A stretch of 64,000 nt of DNA from Streptomyces justiciae (GTDB taxonomy: Bacteria; Actinomycetota; Actinomycetes; Streptomycetales; Streptomycetaceae). The notes under the pieces were generated by a model. It ran no database searches, was not told where the DNA came from, and saw only the letters and a program-made list of their open reading frames with translations. The DNA lies in contig NZ_JADDXU010000003.1 in NCBI RefSeq assembly GCF_015163075.1, positions 558,001 to 622,000 of the forward strand, given 5' to 3'. The translations under genes and the position numbers were made by a program. This document shows positions 52,952 to 62,617 of this stretch, piece by piece (position 1 is the first letter of the stretch; each line of letters begins with the position of its first letter).

Positions 52952-55216
52952 TCAGCGCCCCAGCCGTCCGCGCACCATGCCGACCAGGGAGTTCAGCTCC
53001 TCGATACGCATCTTCCGGGCGGCCACGAAGAAGATCCCGAGCAGGACGGCTCCGCCGACGATCAGAGCGGCGAAGGAACCGATGACGCCTTGGCCGAGGA
53101 CATGCGCGATGCCGTAGCAGGCGGCGCCGCTGAGGATCGCGGCCGGTACGGAGGCGATGCAGAGCCTGGCGTAGGTCCGCATCACGCGGGCGCCGTCCAG
53201 GTCGCCGCCCAGCTTCTTGCGCAGGCGGCTCCAGGCGACACCGACGCCAACCGCGTAGGCGAGGCCGTACGAGGCTGCCATGCCGACGACCGCCCAGCGT
53301 GCCGGGATGACGAAGTAGCAGACGGCGGAGGCGGCGGCGTTGACGGCCGCCACGATGACCGTGTTGTAGAAGGGGGTTCGGGTGTCCTCGTAGGCGTAGA
53401 ACGCGCGAAGGACGACGTACTGCACGGAGAACGGGATCAGGCCGAGGCCGAAGGCCATCAGCATGTAGCCCATGTTGGTGGCCTGGTCGGCACCCGAGGA
53501 ACCGAAGATCAGGGTGCACATCGGGATGCCCAGGGAGACGAACCCGAAGGCGACGGGGACGATCGCGACGGCCGTGGTGCGCAGGCCCTGCGAGATGTCG
53601 TCGCGGACGGCTCCGCTGTCGTCCTCCGCGGCTGAGCGGGAGATGCGCGGCAGCAGGGCTGCCATCAGAGAGACCGTGATGATGGCCTGCGGCAGGCCCC
53701 AGATCAGCTGGGCGTTCGCGTAGGCGGCGAAGCCGGTGCCCTTGACACCGGAGTCGAAGCCGGCGGCGGTGGACAGCTGGGTGACCACGAGCGCGCCCGC
53801 CTGGTTGGCGAGGACGAACAGGATCGTCCACTTGGCGAGCATCGCGGCCTTGCCGAGACCGTGGCCCTTCCAGTCGAAGCGGAGCCGCAGGCGGAAGCCG
53901 GTCTCGCGCAGGTAGGGGATCATCGCCAGGGACTGGACGACCAGGCCGAGCAGAACACCGACGCCGAGGAGCCGCTGGCCCTCGGGCGGGATGTTCGTGA
54001 CCTCCATCCCGGAGCGCTCCGAGGTGCCGTAGACCCACAGGAACATGCCGAGCGTCACGATGATGACGATGTTGTTCAGGACCGGGGTCCACATCATCGC
54101 GCCGAAGCGGCCGCGGGCGTTGAGGATCTGACCCATCACCACATGGACGCCCATGAAGAAGATCGAGGGCAGGAAGTAACGGGTGAAGGTGATGGCCACC
54201 TCATTGGCCGCCGGGTCATTGGCGACCTTCGCGGACAGCGCGCGGACCAGGAGAGGAGCCGCGAACATCGCGAGGGCCGTGAGTGCGGCGAGCGCGACCA
54301 TCACCAGGGTCAGCAGACGGTTCGCGTATGCCTCGCCGCCGTCCTCGTCGTCCTTCATGGCCCGCACGAGCTGAGGCACGAAAACGGAGTTGAGGCCGCC
54401 ACCGACGGTCAGGATGTAGATCATCGTCGGCAGTTGGTAGGCGACCTGGAAGGAGTCACCGAGGAGGCCGAGACCCAGCGCGGAGACGATCATGGCGGAG
54501 CGCACGAATCCGGTGAGCCGCGACACCATCGTGCCCGCCGCCATCACCGCGCTCGACTTCAGCAGGCCGCCGGCCTTCCCGCCCTTCTTCGCGGAAGCCG
54601 CCGCCGGAGCCGGCGATGCCGGAGGGGGTACGGGTGCCGTGCCCAGGTTCATTGTCCTGTCCGCGGACGGCGGCATGGGCGGCTCGGCGCCCGGTACCGG
54701 CGCCGGGGACGGAGCCGGTACCGACGGGGGCTGGTACGGCTGCTGGCCGCCGCCCTGCTGCTGGTCCCGGAAGAGGTGCGCGAACGCGTCCGGCTCGTGG
54801 CGCTCCTCGGCGGAGTGCGTGACGAGGTCGTCGACGCCCACGTACTGCGTGGTGCGCGGGTCGTCGCCGTACGGCAGGTACTGGGTCGCGCCGTCCGGCT
54901 CGGGCGCCGGGGTCTGGGCCCACACGTGCGGGTCGGGGGCGTACGGGGACTGCTGGGGCTGGGCGTACAGCGGTTGCTGCGGCTGGTACGTGCCCGGAGG
55001 CGGCGGGGGGTGCGCGGCGCGGTCGTAGAGCGCCTCGGCGACCGGGTCCTGGGCGGAGATGTCCTGGGCCCGGTAGGGGTCCTGGGCATAGGCGTCCTGG
55101 AGGTACATGTCCGCGGGTGGCTGCGGCGGTACCTGGCCGTGCTCGGGCGGCGGGCCCTCGGGGTGGCCCGAGCTGCCCGCGGCCTGGCCGCGGTCACCGT
55201 CGTACGGCGCGTTCAT
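52952..55216 (-). CDS. murJ: Lipid II flippase MurJ (MviN)
   Basis: 754 residues. The first about 230 are Pro/Gln/Tyr-rich and cytoplasmic; the MOP-family core with 14 membrane helices follows, starting GLLKSSAVMAAGTMVSRLTGFVRSAMI. It moves lipid II to the outer face for peptidoglycan synthesis. The homologous core is about 520 residues, so the N-terminal extension is an actinobacterial addition. Transcribed ahead of the pseudokinase gene after the DUF6049 gene. Confidence 0.94.
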   Translation of the reverse strand: MNAPYDGDRGQAAGSSGHPEGPPPEHGQVPPQPPADMYLQDAYAQDPYRAQDISAQDPVAEALYDRAAHPPPPPGTYQPQQPLYAQPQQSPYAPDPHVWAQTPAPEPDGATQYLPYGDDPRTTQYVGVDDLVTHSAEERHEPDAFAHLFRDQQQGGGQQPYQPPSVPAPSPAPVPGAEPPMPPSADRTMNLGTAPVPPPASPAPAAASAKKGGKAGGLLKSSAVMAAGTMVSRLTGFVRSAMIVSALGLGLLGDSFQVAYQLPTMIYILTVGGGLNSVFVPQLVRAMKDDEDGGEAYANRLLTLVMVALAALTALAMFAAPLLVRALSAKVANDPAANEVAITFTRYFLPSIFFMGVHVVMGQILNARGRFGAMMWTPVLNNIVIIVTLGMFLWVYGTSERSGMEVTNIPPEGQRLLGVGVLLGLVVQSLAMIPYLRETGFRLRLRFDWKGHGLGKAAMLAKWTILFVLANQAGALVVTQLSTAAGFDSGVKGTGFAAYANAQLIWGLPQAIITVSLMAALLPRISRSAAEDDSGAVRDDISQGLRTTAVAIVPVAFGFVSLGIPMCTLIFGSSGADQATNMGYMLMAFGLGLIPFSVQYVVLRAFYAYEDTRTPFYNTVIVAAVNAAASAVCYFVIPARWAVVGMAASYGLAYAVGVGVAWSRLRKKLGGDLDGARVMRTYARLCIASVPAAILSGAACYGIAHVLGQGVIGSFAALIVGGAVLLGIFFVAARKMRIEELNSLVGMVRGRLGR

Positions 55217-55260
55217 GGTTACCCCACCTCATCGTCCCGGGCCCACCGGCCACGACATCC

Positions 55261-57633
55261 TCAACGGTCCACTCTCTCACCCGTGCCGGACGGGTCGGTG
55301 CTTTCCGCTGCGGTGTCCGGTGTCGGGTCACTCGGCTGCTCCGGGTCGTCTGCCCCGGGCCGGGTGCCGGACTCCTCCGTGAGACGGTCTTCGGGCCCTT
55401 CCGGGTTCTCCGGGCCGTCCGCCGGCTCCCCGGCCTCCTCGGGACCGTCCGAGCCGGCCTCCTCGGCCTCCCGCTGGGCGGCGCGCTTGCGCTGCTTGTA
55501 CATCCGGAAACCGGCGAGGACGAGAAGGAGGAAGCCGCCGCCGATGACCAGCATCACGGTGGCCGTGAACTCGGTGACCTTCACGTCGAACCGGACGGGA
55601 TCGCCGTACGCCTGGCCGTCCTCGGTGAACAGCTGGGCGACCACCTTCGCCTGGCCGTTGGCCTGGGCCGAGGTGGTGAACTTCACCGTCTGGCTGTGTC
55701 CGCCGTTGACGGTGACCCGCTGTTCCTCGTAGTCATCGTCGCCGATCTTCAGACGGGTCGGGCTCGTGGAGGTGAGCCGCAGGACGAGGTGGTCGACGCC
55801 CTGCACCAGGTTGTTCTGCACGGTCACGGGGATCGTGGCGCTGCGCCCGGAGAGCTTGACCTCGGACTTGTCGATCAGCTTGACCTGGTTGGTCAGGCTG
55901 TCGAGGTAGTTCCGCACGCCGTCGCGGTAGCTCTGCGCCTCGGCGGCACGGCCGCGCCACGACGTCGACATCTCACGGTTCATGGCCCGCCCGAAGGGGG
56001 TCACCACGCGGGACTGGTCGGTGAGGATCACCTTGAACTTGTCGAGCTTGTCCTGCACCGCCGCGATCTGCTCGAAGGACGGCTTCGACAGCTCCTGCTT
56101 GCGCAGCTTGGCGGGGTAGGCGGAGGCCGGCGGGACCTTGGTGGTGGCGCTCGCGTCCGGCTTGGCGGCGGCCGCCGACGCCAGGGTCTGGGTCTGCGTC
56201 CACTCCCCGCCCTGGAGGGCGGCCACTGCCGCGGCCATCGCCTGCGCCTGGCTCGCGGTCGGCGTCCGCTGCGGGGCGACGACGATGCTGCGCTCCTTGT
56301 CCACCTGCTGGTTCAGCGCCAGGCTCGAGGCGAGGAACTTCTGCACGGCGAGGGTGGACGCGGAGGCCGAGGTCAGGTCGCCCTGGAACGCCGTGGACAG
56401 CCGCGCATCCGCGACCACCGCGGTGGTGCCGCCGCCGATGGGGCGGGCGGCGGAGGGCGTGTACGGCAGCCCGGCGGTCTCTTCGAGGCTGTCGCTGCGC
56501 GCGATCACCTTGTCGGCGCCCGCGGAGGTGGCGACCTTGACGATCGACGGGTCGACGGCGCCGTTCACGGGCCAGGCGAAGTCGGTGTCGGGTGTCACGT
56601 GGAGCACCGTCTGCACCGTGGTGGCCGCGACGTCGGTGGCGTCCTTGAGGTGGCTCAGGGAGCCGCTGACGGTGGTGCCGTTGTGGGCGAGTGAGGCGAG
56701 GTCCGGGTCGGCGAACGGAAGGGCGACGACCTCCTTGTCGGTCACCGCGTCCTGAAGGTCGGCCAGCCACTGCTTGGCCACCGCCTGGTGCGTACCCGCC
56801 ACCGTGCCGGTGCCGGACTCGACGCGATAGGCACCTGTCATCGCGTCGACGGAGGCGAGCAGGTCCGGGTCGATCACCCAGGTGACGTCGAGGGCCTTGC
56901 CCAGCGACAGCATCTGCTCCAGCCGGCCGCCCGGCGAGATCTCCTTGGCCAGGTCGTCGTTGAGGAAGACCGGCGTCTGCTCCGCGTTCGACCCCGTCTC
57001 GGCCGTCATGTGGGCGGTGGAGATCAGCGGCCACAGGACCGTCGTCTTCGTCTGGGTGTCGGCGCCTTCGGGCTGCCAGGGCAGATACGTCCGCTGGATG
57101 CCGAGGACCTGCTGCCACTGCTGCGCGGAGGTCTGACCGGTCAGGGAGACGCCGAGCTGGTAGACGCCGTCCGAGCCGAGGTCCAGCTCGTCGACCGGAA
57201 CGGCGATGCTGAAGCTCTGGGCGACGCCGGGCGTCAGCTTGGCGAACTTCTTGACGTACTTGCCGCCGACGATCGTTCCGTCGAGTCCCGGCTGGAAATC
57301 GGCGCGCTGCGCGACGCTGTCGACGTCCGAGCGGGTGCTGAGCTCGGGGCCGACGCGCAGATCCACCTGGGCGTCCGTGACCGTCTGCTTGCTGTCGTTG
57401 GTCACGGTGCCGGACACGGTCACCGTGTCGCCGTCCGTGGGGACGCTGGGCGTGAGCGTGTTGATGTCCACGGACACGGTGCTGGAGCCGGACGCGGCGC
57501 TCGCGGGCGCGGCGGCGGGCAGCTGGAGCAGACCGGCCAGCAGAGGCGCTCCGGCGAGCAGTGCTCCCGTGCGCCGCAGCCACCGGCGGGCAGGTGAGGG
57601 ACTCATCCCCTGGAAGTCTGCCGCCTCGGCCAC
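55261..57633 (-). CDS. DUF6049 family surface protein
   Basis: 790 residues from a GTG; the in-frame ATG at 57606 (MSPSPARRWLRRTG) is an equally plausible start that gives a classic signal peptide ending LQLPAAAPASA. The large extracytoplasmic region has a beta-sandwich start (VSVDINTLTPSVPTDGDTVTVSGTVTND), a central alpha/beta domain, and an Ig-like C-terminal part. A membrane helix (about 707-728, VMLVIGGGFLLLVLAGFRMY) and an acidic Glu/Pro-rich cytoplasmic tail follow. Conserved upstream of murJ in actinobacteria; the equivalent mycobacterial protein is also unassigned. Confidence 0.88.
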   Translation of the reverse strand: MAEAADFQGMSPSPARRWLRRTGALLAGAPLLAGLLQLPAAAPASAASGSSTVSVDINTLTPSVPTDGDTVTVSGTVTNDSKQTVTDAQVDLRVGPELSTRSDVDSVAQRADFQPGLDGTIVGGKYVKKFAKLTPGVAQSFSIAVPVDELDLGSDGVYQLGVSLTGQTSAQQWQQVLGIQRTYLPWQPEGADTQTKTTVLWPLISTAHMTAETGSNAEQTPVFLNDDLAKEISPGGRLEQMLSLGKALDVTWVIDPDLLASVDAMTGAYRVESGTGTVAGTHQAVAKQWLADLQDAVTDKEVVALPFADPDLASLAHNGTTVSGSLSHLKDATDVAATTVQTVLHVTPDTDFAWPVNGAVDPSIVKVATSAGADKVIARSDSLEETAGLPYTPSAARPIGGGTTAVVADARLSTAFQGDLTSASASTLAVQKFLASSLALNQQVDKERSIVVAPQRTPTASQAQAMAAAVAALQGGEWTQTQTLASAAAAKPDASATTKVPPASAYPAKLRKQELSKPSFEQIAAVQDKLDKFKVILTDQSRVVTPFGRAMNREMSTSWRGRAAEAQSYRDGVRNYLDSLTNQVKLIDKSEVKLSGRSATIPVTVQNNLVQGVDHLVLRLTSTSPTRLKIGDDDYEEQRVTVNGGHSQTVKFTTSAQANGQAKVVAQLFTEDGQAYGDPVRFDVKVTEFTATVMLVIGGGFLLLVLAGFRMYKQRKRAAQREAEEAGSDGPEEAGEPADGPENPEGPEDRLTEESGTRPGADDPEQPSDPTPDTAAESTDPSGTGERVDR

Positions 57634-57930
57634 GCGCTCGCCCGTCCCTCGTCGTCAGTGGTCGTCAGTGGTCGTCGCAATGTGCGTCCACGCATGGTAA
57701 CGATGCGCGCTGAGGGGAAGTGCCGCGGTCTGCTCCACAAGATCGGGAAACAGGGCCGGGCCGTCCTGTATGTGTGCGTATAAAGGGGAGCGAATCAGTA
57801 CGTCCGGCAGACGCTTCCTCTGTACCGACCTGCGTACGGGGCTGTGCAGATTTGATGGAGGCGCCTGTCGGAGGCGCTCGCGATTAATCGGGGCGCTCCG
57901 GGTCGCCGGGGCCACGTACCCTTTTCTGTT

Positions 57931-59373
57931 GTGCCGAACGCCAACGAAGACAAGCCCAGCGCCCTGAGCCAGGTGCAGCACCGCGCGGTCAGTGAACTGC
58001 TGCGGGTCGCCCCTGTCGCCGACGACCTTGCCCGCCGTTTCCAGGAGGCCGGGTTCTCTCTCGCCCTGGTCGGCGGCTCGGTCCGGGACGCGCTGCTCGG
58101 CCGGCTCGGCAACGACCTGGACTTCACGACCGACGCCCGCCCTCAGGACGTACTGAAGATCGTGCGCCCGTGGGCGGACGCCGTGTGGGAGGTCGGGATC
58201 GCCTTCGGCACGGTGGGTGTGCAGAAGGACGGCTACCAGATCGAGGTGACGACCTACCGGTCGGAGGCGTACGACCGGACGTCGCGCAAGCCCGAGGTGT
58301 CGTACGGCGACTCCATCGAGGAGGACCTCGTCCGGCGTGACTTCACGGTGAACGCGATGGCCGTGGCTCTGCCGGAGAAGGAGTTCATCGACCCGCACGG
58401 CGGTCTGGAGGACCTGGCGGCACGGGTGCTGCGCACGCCGGGCACGCCTGAGGCGTCCTTCTCGGACGACCCGCTGCGGATGATGCGAGCGGCGCGCTTC
58501 GCCGCGCAGCTGGACTTCGAAGTGGCCTCCGAGGTCGTAGACGCCATGAAGGAGATGTCCGGGCGCATCGACATCGTCTCGGCCGAGCGGGTCCGGGACG
58601 AGCTGAACAAGCTGATCCTGTCCGCGCACCCGCGCAAGGGCCTGACCCTGCTGGTCGACACGGGCCTCGCGGACCACGTCCTGCCCGAGCTGCCGGCGTT
58701 GCGCCTGGAGCGTGACGAGCACCACCGCCACAAGGACGTCTACGACCACACGCTGATCGTCCTGGAGCAGGCGATGGCCCTGGAGGAGGACGGCCCCGAC
58801 CTGGTCCTCCGCCTCTCCGCTCTCCTCCACGACATCGGCAAGCCGCGCACACGGCGCTTCGAGAAGGACGGTCGGGTCTCCTTCCACCACCACGAGGTGG
58901 TCGGCGCGAAGATGACCAAGAAGCGCATGACGGCGTTGAAGTACTCCAACGACCTGGTGAAGGACGTCTCACGCCTGGTCGAACTCCACCTGCGCTTCCA
59001 CGGCTACGGCACGGGCGAGTGGACGGACTCCGCGGTCCGCCGTTACGTCCGTGACGCCGGCCCGCTCCTCGACCGCCTCCACAAGCTGACTCGCTCCGAC
59101 TGCACGACCCGCAACAAGCGCAAGGCGACGGCGCTTTCGCGTGCGTACGACGGCCTGGAGGAGCGCATCGCCCAACTCCAGGAGCAGGAGGAACTGGACG
59201 CCATCCGCCCGGACCTGGACGGCAACCAGATCATGCAGATCCTCGGCGTCGCCCCTGGCCCGGCAGTCGGCCGCGCGTACAAGCACCTGCTGGAACTGCG
59301 CCTGGAGAACGGCCCGATGGGCGAGGAGGCCGCGGCCGCGGCACTCAAGGAGTGGTGGGCCGAGCAGAGCTGA
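57931..59373 (+). CDS. pcnA: CCA tRNA nucleotidyltransferase
   Basis: 480 residues from a GTG. Class II nucleotidyltransferase head: LVGGSVRDALLGRLGNDLDFTTDA with the DxD metal pair, RRDFTVNAMAV, and DDPLRMMRAARFAAQL. The C-terminal HD domain has LSALLHDIGKPRT. It adds or repairs the 3' CCA of tRNAs, needed here because the two tRNA genes in the window do not encode CCA. No ribosome site precedes the GTG, while TACCCT lies nine bases upstream, so the transcript may be leaderless. Confidence 0.95.
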   Translation: MPNANEDKPSALSQVQHRAVSELLRVAPVADDLARRFQEAGFSLALVGGSVRDALLGRLGNDLDFTTDARPQDVLKIVRPWADAVWEVGIAFGTVGVQKDGYQIEVTTYRSEAYDRTSRKPEVSYGDSIEEDLVRRDFTVNAMAVALPEKEFIDPHGGLEDLAARVLRTPGTPEASFSDDPLRMMRAARFAAQLDFEVASEVVDAMKEMSGRIDIVSAERVRDELNKLILSAHPRKGLTLLVDTGLADHVLPELPALRLERDEHHRHKDVYDHTLIVLEQAMALEEDGPDLVLRLSALLHDIGKPRTRRFEKDGRVSFHHHEVVGAKMTKKRMTALKYSNDLVKDVSRLVELHLRFHGYGTGEWTDSAVRRYVRDAGPLLDRLHKLTRSDCTTRNKRKATALSRAYDGLEERIAQLQEQEELDAIRPDLDGNQIMQILGVAPGPAVGRAYKHLLELRLENGPMGEEAAAAALKEWWAEQS

Positions 59374-59385
59374 GTCTGTGAAAAC

Positions 59386-59415
59386 GGGGTCATGTTTCAC
59401 GTGAAACATGACCCC
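59386..59415. promoter_or_regulatory. parS: parS embedded in a 30-bp perfect palindrome
   Basis: parS at 59394-59407 is extended by GGGGTCAT/ATGACCCC to a fully symmetric 30-bp hairpin 12 bp after the pcnA stop. Probably both ParB site and transcription terminator. Confidence 0.95.
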
Positions 59416-59426
59416 TGGAAAGCATC

Positions 59427-59460
59427 GAGGGGCGACGTTTCACGTGAAACGTCGCCCCTC
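59427..59460. promoter_or_regulatory. parS: parS embedded in a 34-bp perfect palindrome
   Basis: parS at 59437-59450 is extended on both sides by GAGGGGCGAC and its complement. It lies between convergent pcnA and the LppU-like gene, so the hairpin can end transcription in both directions. Confidence 0.95.
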
Positions 59461-59487
59461 GTGGTGTCTGCGGTGCCGCAGGACCTA

Positions 59488-60006
59488 CTACTTGTCCTTC
59501 AGGCAGAGCAGGAAGTCAGTGCCGTCACCGGACTCGGTGTAGACGTACTGGAAGTCCTTGGCCTCGGCCGCGCACTTGGTCTCGGCGAGAGTACCGCTGA
59601 ACGTGCCCTCGATCTTCGCCAGCACCGTGTACTGGGCCTTCGAGGAGGTGCAGTCGACGACCTCGAGGTCCGGGTTGTTGTCGTCGCTGCTGCCGCGGTG
59701 CATGCAGTCGCCGACCGCTGCGGTGTTGGCGTCGTCACGGCTGGAGATGTAGCCGCCGATGGCGATACCGGCGACGGCCACGACGATGACGATGTTCTTG
59801 ATCGTCTTGAAGCTCAGCTTGCGCTTCGGCTGCTCCGGCGGGACCGGCGCGTACGGGACGCCGGCCTGCTGCGGGAAGCCCGGCTGCTGGCCCTGGGCGT
59901 AGGGGTTGCCGTCCTGGGGCGGGTACGGGGCCTGGGCCTGGGGCTGGCCGTAGGGCTGCTGGCCCTGGGCGAACGGGTTCTGGCCCTGGGGCGGCGGAGT
60001 AGACAC
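59488..60006 (-). CDS. LppU/SCO3897-type membrane-anchored protein
   Basis: 172 residues. The first 60 are Pro/Gln/Gly/Tyr-rich with imperfect NPFAQGQQP/NPYAQGQQP repeats, then a membrane helix (about 71-87, NIVIVVAVAGIAIGGYI). The external domain of about 85 residues has four Cys (VGDCMHRG, VVDCTSS, TKCAAE, LLCLKD), expected to form two disulfides. This matches the actinobacterial LppU-like family. Function unknown. Confidence 0.85.
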   Translation of the reverse strand: MSTPPPQGQNPFAQGQQPYGQPQAQAPYPPQDGNPYAQGQQPGFPQQAGVPYAPVPPEQPKRKLSFKTIKNIVIVVAVAGIAIGGYISSRDDANTAAVGDCMHRGSSDDNNPDLEVVDCTSSKAQYTVLAKIEGTFSGTLAETKCAAEAKDFQYVYTESGDGTDFLLCLKDK

Positions 60007-60130
60007 TTGGGGGTCCCCCTAGAACATGGGTGAGTGATGCGCAATGAGGCGCGAGTAAGACGCACGTAAGTTACCGGGACCCACTGACACCCCTGTACCC
60101 CAGGGGGACTCTGTGTCATTGATGTGACAC

Positions 60131-61393
60131 TTACTGGCGTTCAAAGTGGGCCATAACCACAGCAACTGCCCCGTAGATAACGGCCACTGTGACCACCAAC
60201 ACCACAGAGCGCCCGTCCGGCGGCAGCATCAGGGCGGCCACCGCGGCTGCTCCGACGAAGGCGATGTTGAAGAGGACGTCGTAGACGGAGAAGATCCGGC
60301 CCCGGAAGGCGTCGTCGACCGAGGACTGGACGAGGGTGTCCGTCGCGATCTTCGCGCCCTGGGTGATCAGGCCCAGGACGAATGCGGCGACGAGCATCGG
60401 CGCGACGGCGAAGGGGAGGCCCAGGGCGGGCTCCAGGATCGCGGCCGACGCCGCGCACACCACGATCCAGCGGCCCGGGCCGAGACGCCCCGCCGCCCAC
60501 GGTGTCACCACGGCAGCCACGAAGAAGCCCGCGCCCGAGATGCCCAACGCCAGCCCCAGCAGGGCGAGTCCGTCGTCGGTGGTGGAGGAGAACTCGTACC
60601 GGCACAGCATCAGCAGCATGACGAGCAGGGCGCCGTAGCAGAAGCGCATCAGCGTCATCGCGGCGAGCGCCCAGGCGGCTTCCCGACGTGGTTTCCCGGC
60701 GAGGTGGCGGACGCCCGCGGTCAGGTCGCGGGCGGTGCCGGCGAGGGCCGCGGTGAGGCCGGGGCGTACCAACGCGGGGTCGGGGCCCAGCAGTTCTTTT
60801 GCGATGCGCAGTGATGCCAGCGCCGCGCACAGGTACAGGGCCGCCCCGAGGAGCACGACGGCCGCGTCGGAGTCGGCCACGACCAGGCGTACGACGAAGG
60901 CGAGTCCACCGCCCGCGGTTGCCGCGAGCGTACCGGCGGTCGGGGAGAGGGAGTTGGCGACGACCAGCCGTTCGTCGTCGACCACGCGGGGCAGCGCGGC
61001 GGACAGGCCGGACAGGACGAAGCGGTTGACGGCGGTGACGCACAGGGCGGAGACGTAGAAGAGCCAGTCCGGGGCGTGGCTGACCATCAGGACTGCGGTC
61101 GCCGACGCCATCGCCGCGCGCACCAAGTTGCCGTAGAGGAAGACCTGGCGGCGGCGCCAGCGGTCCAGCAGGACGCCGGCGAAGGGGCCGACCAGGGAGT
61201 AGGGGAGCAGCAGGACGGCCATGGCGGAGGCGATGGCGGCGGCCGAGGTCTGTTTTTCCGGGGAGAAGACGACGTACGCGGCGAGCGCGACCTGGAAGAC
61301 GCCGTCGGCGCCCTGGGAGAGCAGGCGTACGGCGAGAAGGCGTCTGAAGCCCTGGAAGCGGAGCAGGACGCGCAGGTCACGTACGACGGCCAT
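60131..61393 (-). CDS. MFS transporter
   Basis: 420 residues from the ATG giving MAVVRDLRVLLRFQGFRRLLAVRLLSQGADGVFQVALAAYVVF. Twelve membrane segments; MFS loop signature LDRWRRRQVFLYGN. Conserved near pcnA and ino1 in Streptomyces. No substrate clue. Confidence 0.9.
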   Translation of the reverse strand: MAVVRDLRVLLRFQGFRRLLAVRLLSQGADGVFQVALAAYVVFSPEKQTSAAAIASAMAVLLLPYSLVGPFAGVLLDRWRRRQVFLYGNLVRAAMASATAVLMVSHAPDWLFYVSALCVTAVNRFVLSGLSAALPRVVDDERLVVANSLSPTAGTLAATAGGGLAFVVRLVVADSDAAVVLLGAALYLCAALASLRIAKELLGPDPALVRPGLTAALAGTARDLTAGVRHLAGKPRREAAWALAAMTLMRFCYGALLVMLLMLCRYEFSSTTDDGLALLGLALGISGAGFFVAAVVTPWAAGRLGPGRWIVVCAASAAILEPALGLPFAVAPMLVAAFVLGLITQGAKIATDTLVQSSVDDAFRGRIFSVYDVLFNIAFVGAAAVAALMLPPDGRSVVLVVTVAVIYGAVAVVMAHFERQ

Positions 61394-61417
61394 GGGGCAC
61401 AGCCTCACACAAGGGAA

Positions 61418-61447
61418 GGGTCCCCGGGCGGTACAACCCGGGGACCC
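61418..61447 (-). terminator. Terminator downstream of ino1
   Basis: GGGTCCCCGGG and CCCGGGGACCC form an 11-bp perfect stem with an 8-nt loop, 43 bp past the ino1 stop. Confidence 0.75.
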
Positions 61448-61490
61448 TCGACACAGCCCTGGCAGGAGCGTTTTTGAGCGGTGGTGAGCT

Positions 61491-62573
61491 TTAGCGCTCG
61501 ACCTCGCCCTTGATGAACTTCTCGACGTTGGCGAAGGCCTCGTCGTCGAAGTACTGGACCGGCGGGGACTTCATGAAGTAGGAGGACGCCGACAGGATCG
61601 GGCCGCCGATGCCGCGGTCCTTGGCGATCTTCGCGGCGCGCAGGGCGTCGATGATGACACCCGCGGAGTTCGGGGAGTCCCAGACCTCGAGCTTGTACTC
61701 CAGGTTCAGCGGGACGTCACCGAAGGCGCGGCCCTCGAGGCGGACGTAGGCCCACTTGCGGTCGTCGAGCCAGGCCACGTAGTCCGAGGGACCGATGTGG
61801 ACGTTCTTCTCGCCCAGCTCGCGGTCGGGGATCTGCGAGGTGACGGCCTGCGTCTTCGAGATCTTCTTGGACTCGAGGCGGTCGCGCTCCAGCATGTTCT
61901 TGAAGTCCATGTTGCCGCCGACGTTGAGCTGCATCGTGCGCTCGAGGCGGACACCGCGGTCCTCGAACAGCTTCGCCATCACACGGTGCGTGATGGTGGC
62001 GCCGACCTGCGACTTGATGTCGTCACCGACGATCGGGACACCGGCCTCGGTGAACTTGTCGGCCCACTCCTTGGTGCCGGCGATGAAGACCGGGAGGGCG
62101 TTGACGAAGGCGACCTTGGCGTCGATGGCGCACTGGGCGTAGAACTTCGCCGCGTCCTCGGAGCCGACCGGCAGGTAGCAGACGAGAACGTCGACCTGCT
62201 TGTCCTTCAGGACCTGGACGACGTCGACCGGCTCCTCGGCGGACTCCTCGATGGTCATGCGGTAGTACTTGCCGAGACCGTCGAGCGTGTGACCGCGCTG
62301 GACCGTGACGCCCTTGTTCGGGACGTCGCAGATCTTGATGGTGTTGTTCTCGCTGGCACCGATGGCGTCCGAGAGGTCGAGGCCGACCTTCTTCGCGTCG
62401 ACGTCGAAGGCGGCGACGAACTCGACGTCACCGACGTGGTAGTCGCCGAACTGGACGTGCATCAGTCCAGGCACCTTGGTCGCCGGGTCGGCGTCCTTGT
62501 AGTACTCGACTCCCTGAACCAGCGACGCGGCGCAGTTGCCCACACCGACGATGGCTACGCGAACCGAACCCAT
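61491..62573 (-). CDS. ino1: Inositol-1-phosphate (myo-inositol-3-phosphate) synthase
   Basis: 360 residues from the ATG giving [25 protein letters not shown]. The actinobacterial short form. NAD motif [66 protein letters not shown] with the catalytic Lys region. It converts glucose 6-phosphate to inositol phosphate for phosphatidylinositol and mycothiol. It follows the PadR gene by 44 bp and is likely controlled by it. Confidence 0.96.
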   Translation of the reverse strand: MGSVRVAIVGVGNCAASLVQGVEYYKDADPATKVPGLMHVQFGDYHVGDVEFVAAFDVDAKKVGLDLSDAIGASENNTIKICDVPNKGVTVQRGHTLDGLGKYYRMTIEESAEEPVDVVQVLKDKQVDVLVCYLPVGSEDAAKFYAQCAIDAKVAFVNALPVFIAGTKEWADKFTEAGVPIVGDDIKSQVGATITHRVMAKLFEDRGVRLERTMQLNVGGNMDFKNMLERDRLESKKISKTQAVTSQIPDRELGEKNVHIGPSDYVAWLDDRKWAYVRLEGRAFGDVPLNLEYKLEVWDSPNSAGVIIDALRAAKIAKDRGIGGPILSASSYFMKSPPVQYFDDEAFANVEKFIKGEVER

Positions 62574-62617
62574 TCCGGTTGCTCCCTGTGTGTACGAGTG
62601 AGGCCCTGACTGGGCGC

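Noticed and set aside
60146..60814. Plus-strand frame opposite the MFS gene
   Set aside because: Low-complexity antisense translation; the minus frame is a clear 12-helix transporter.
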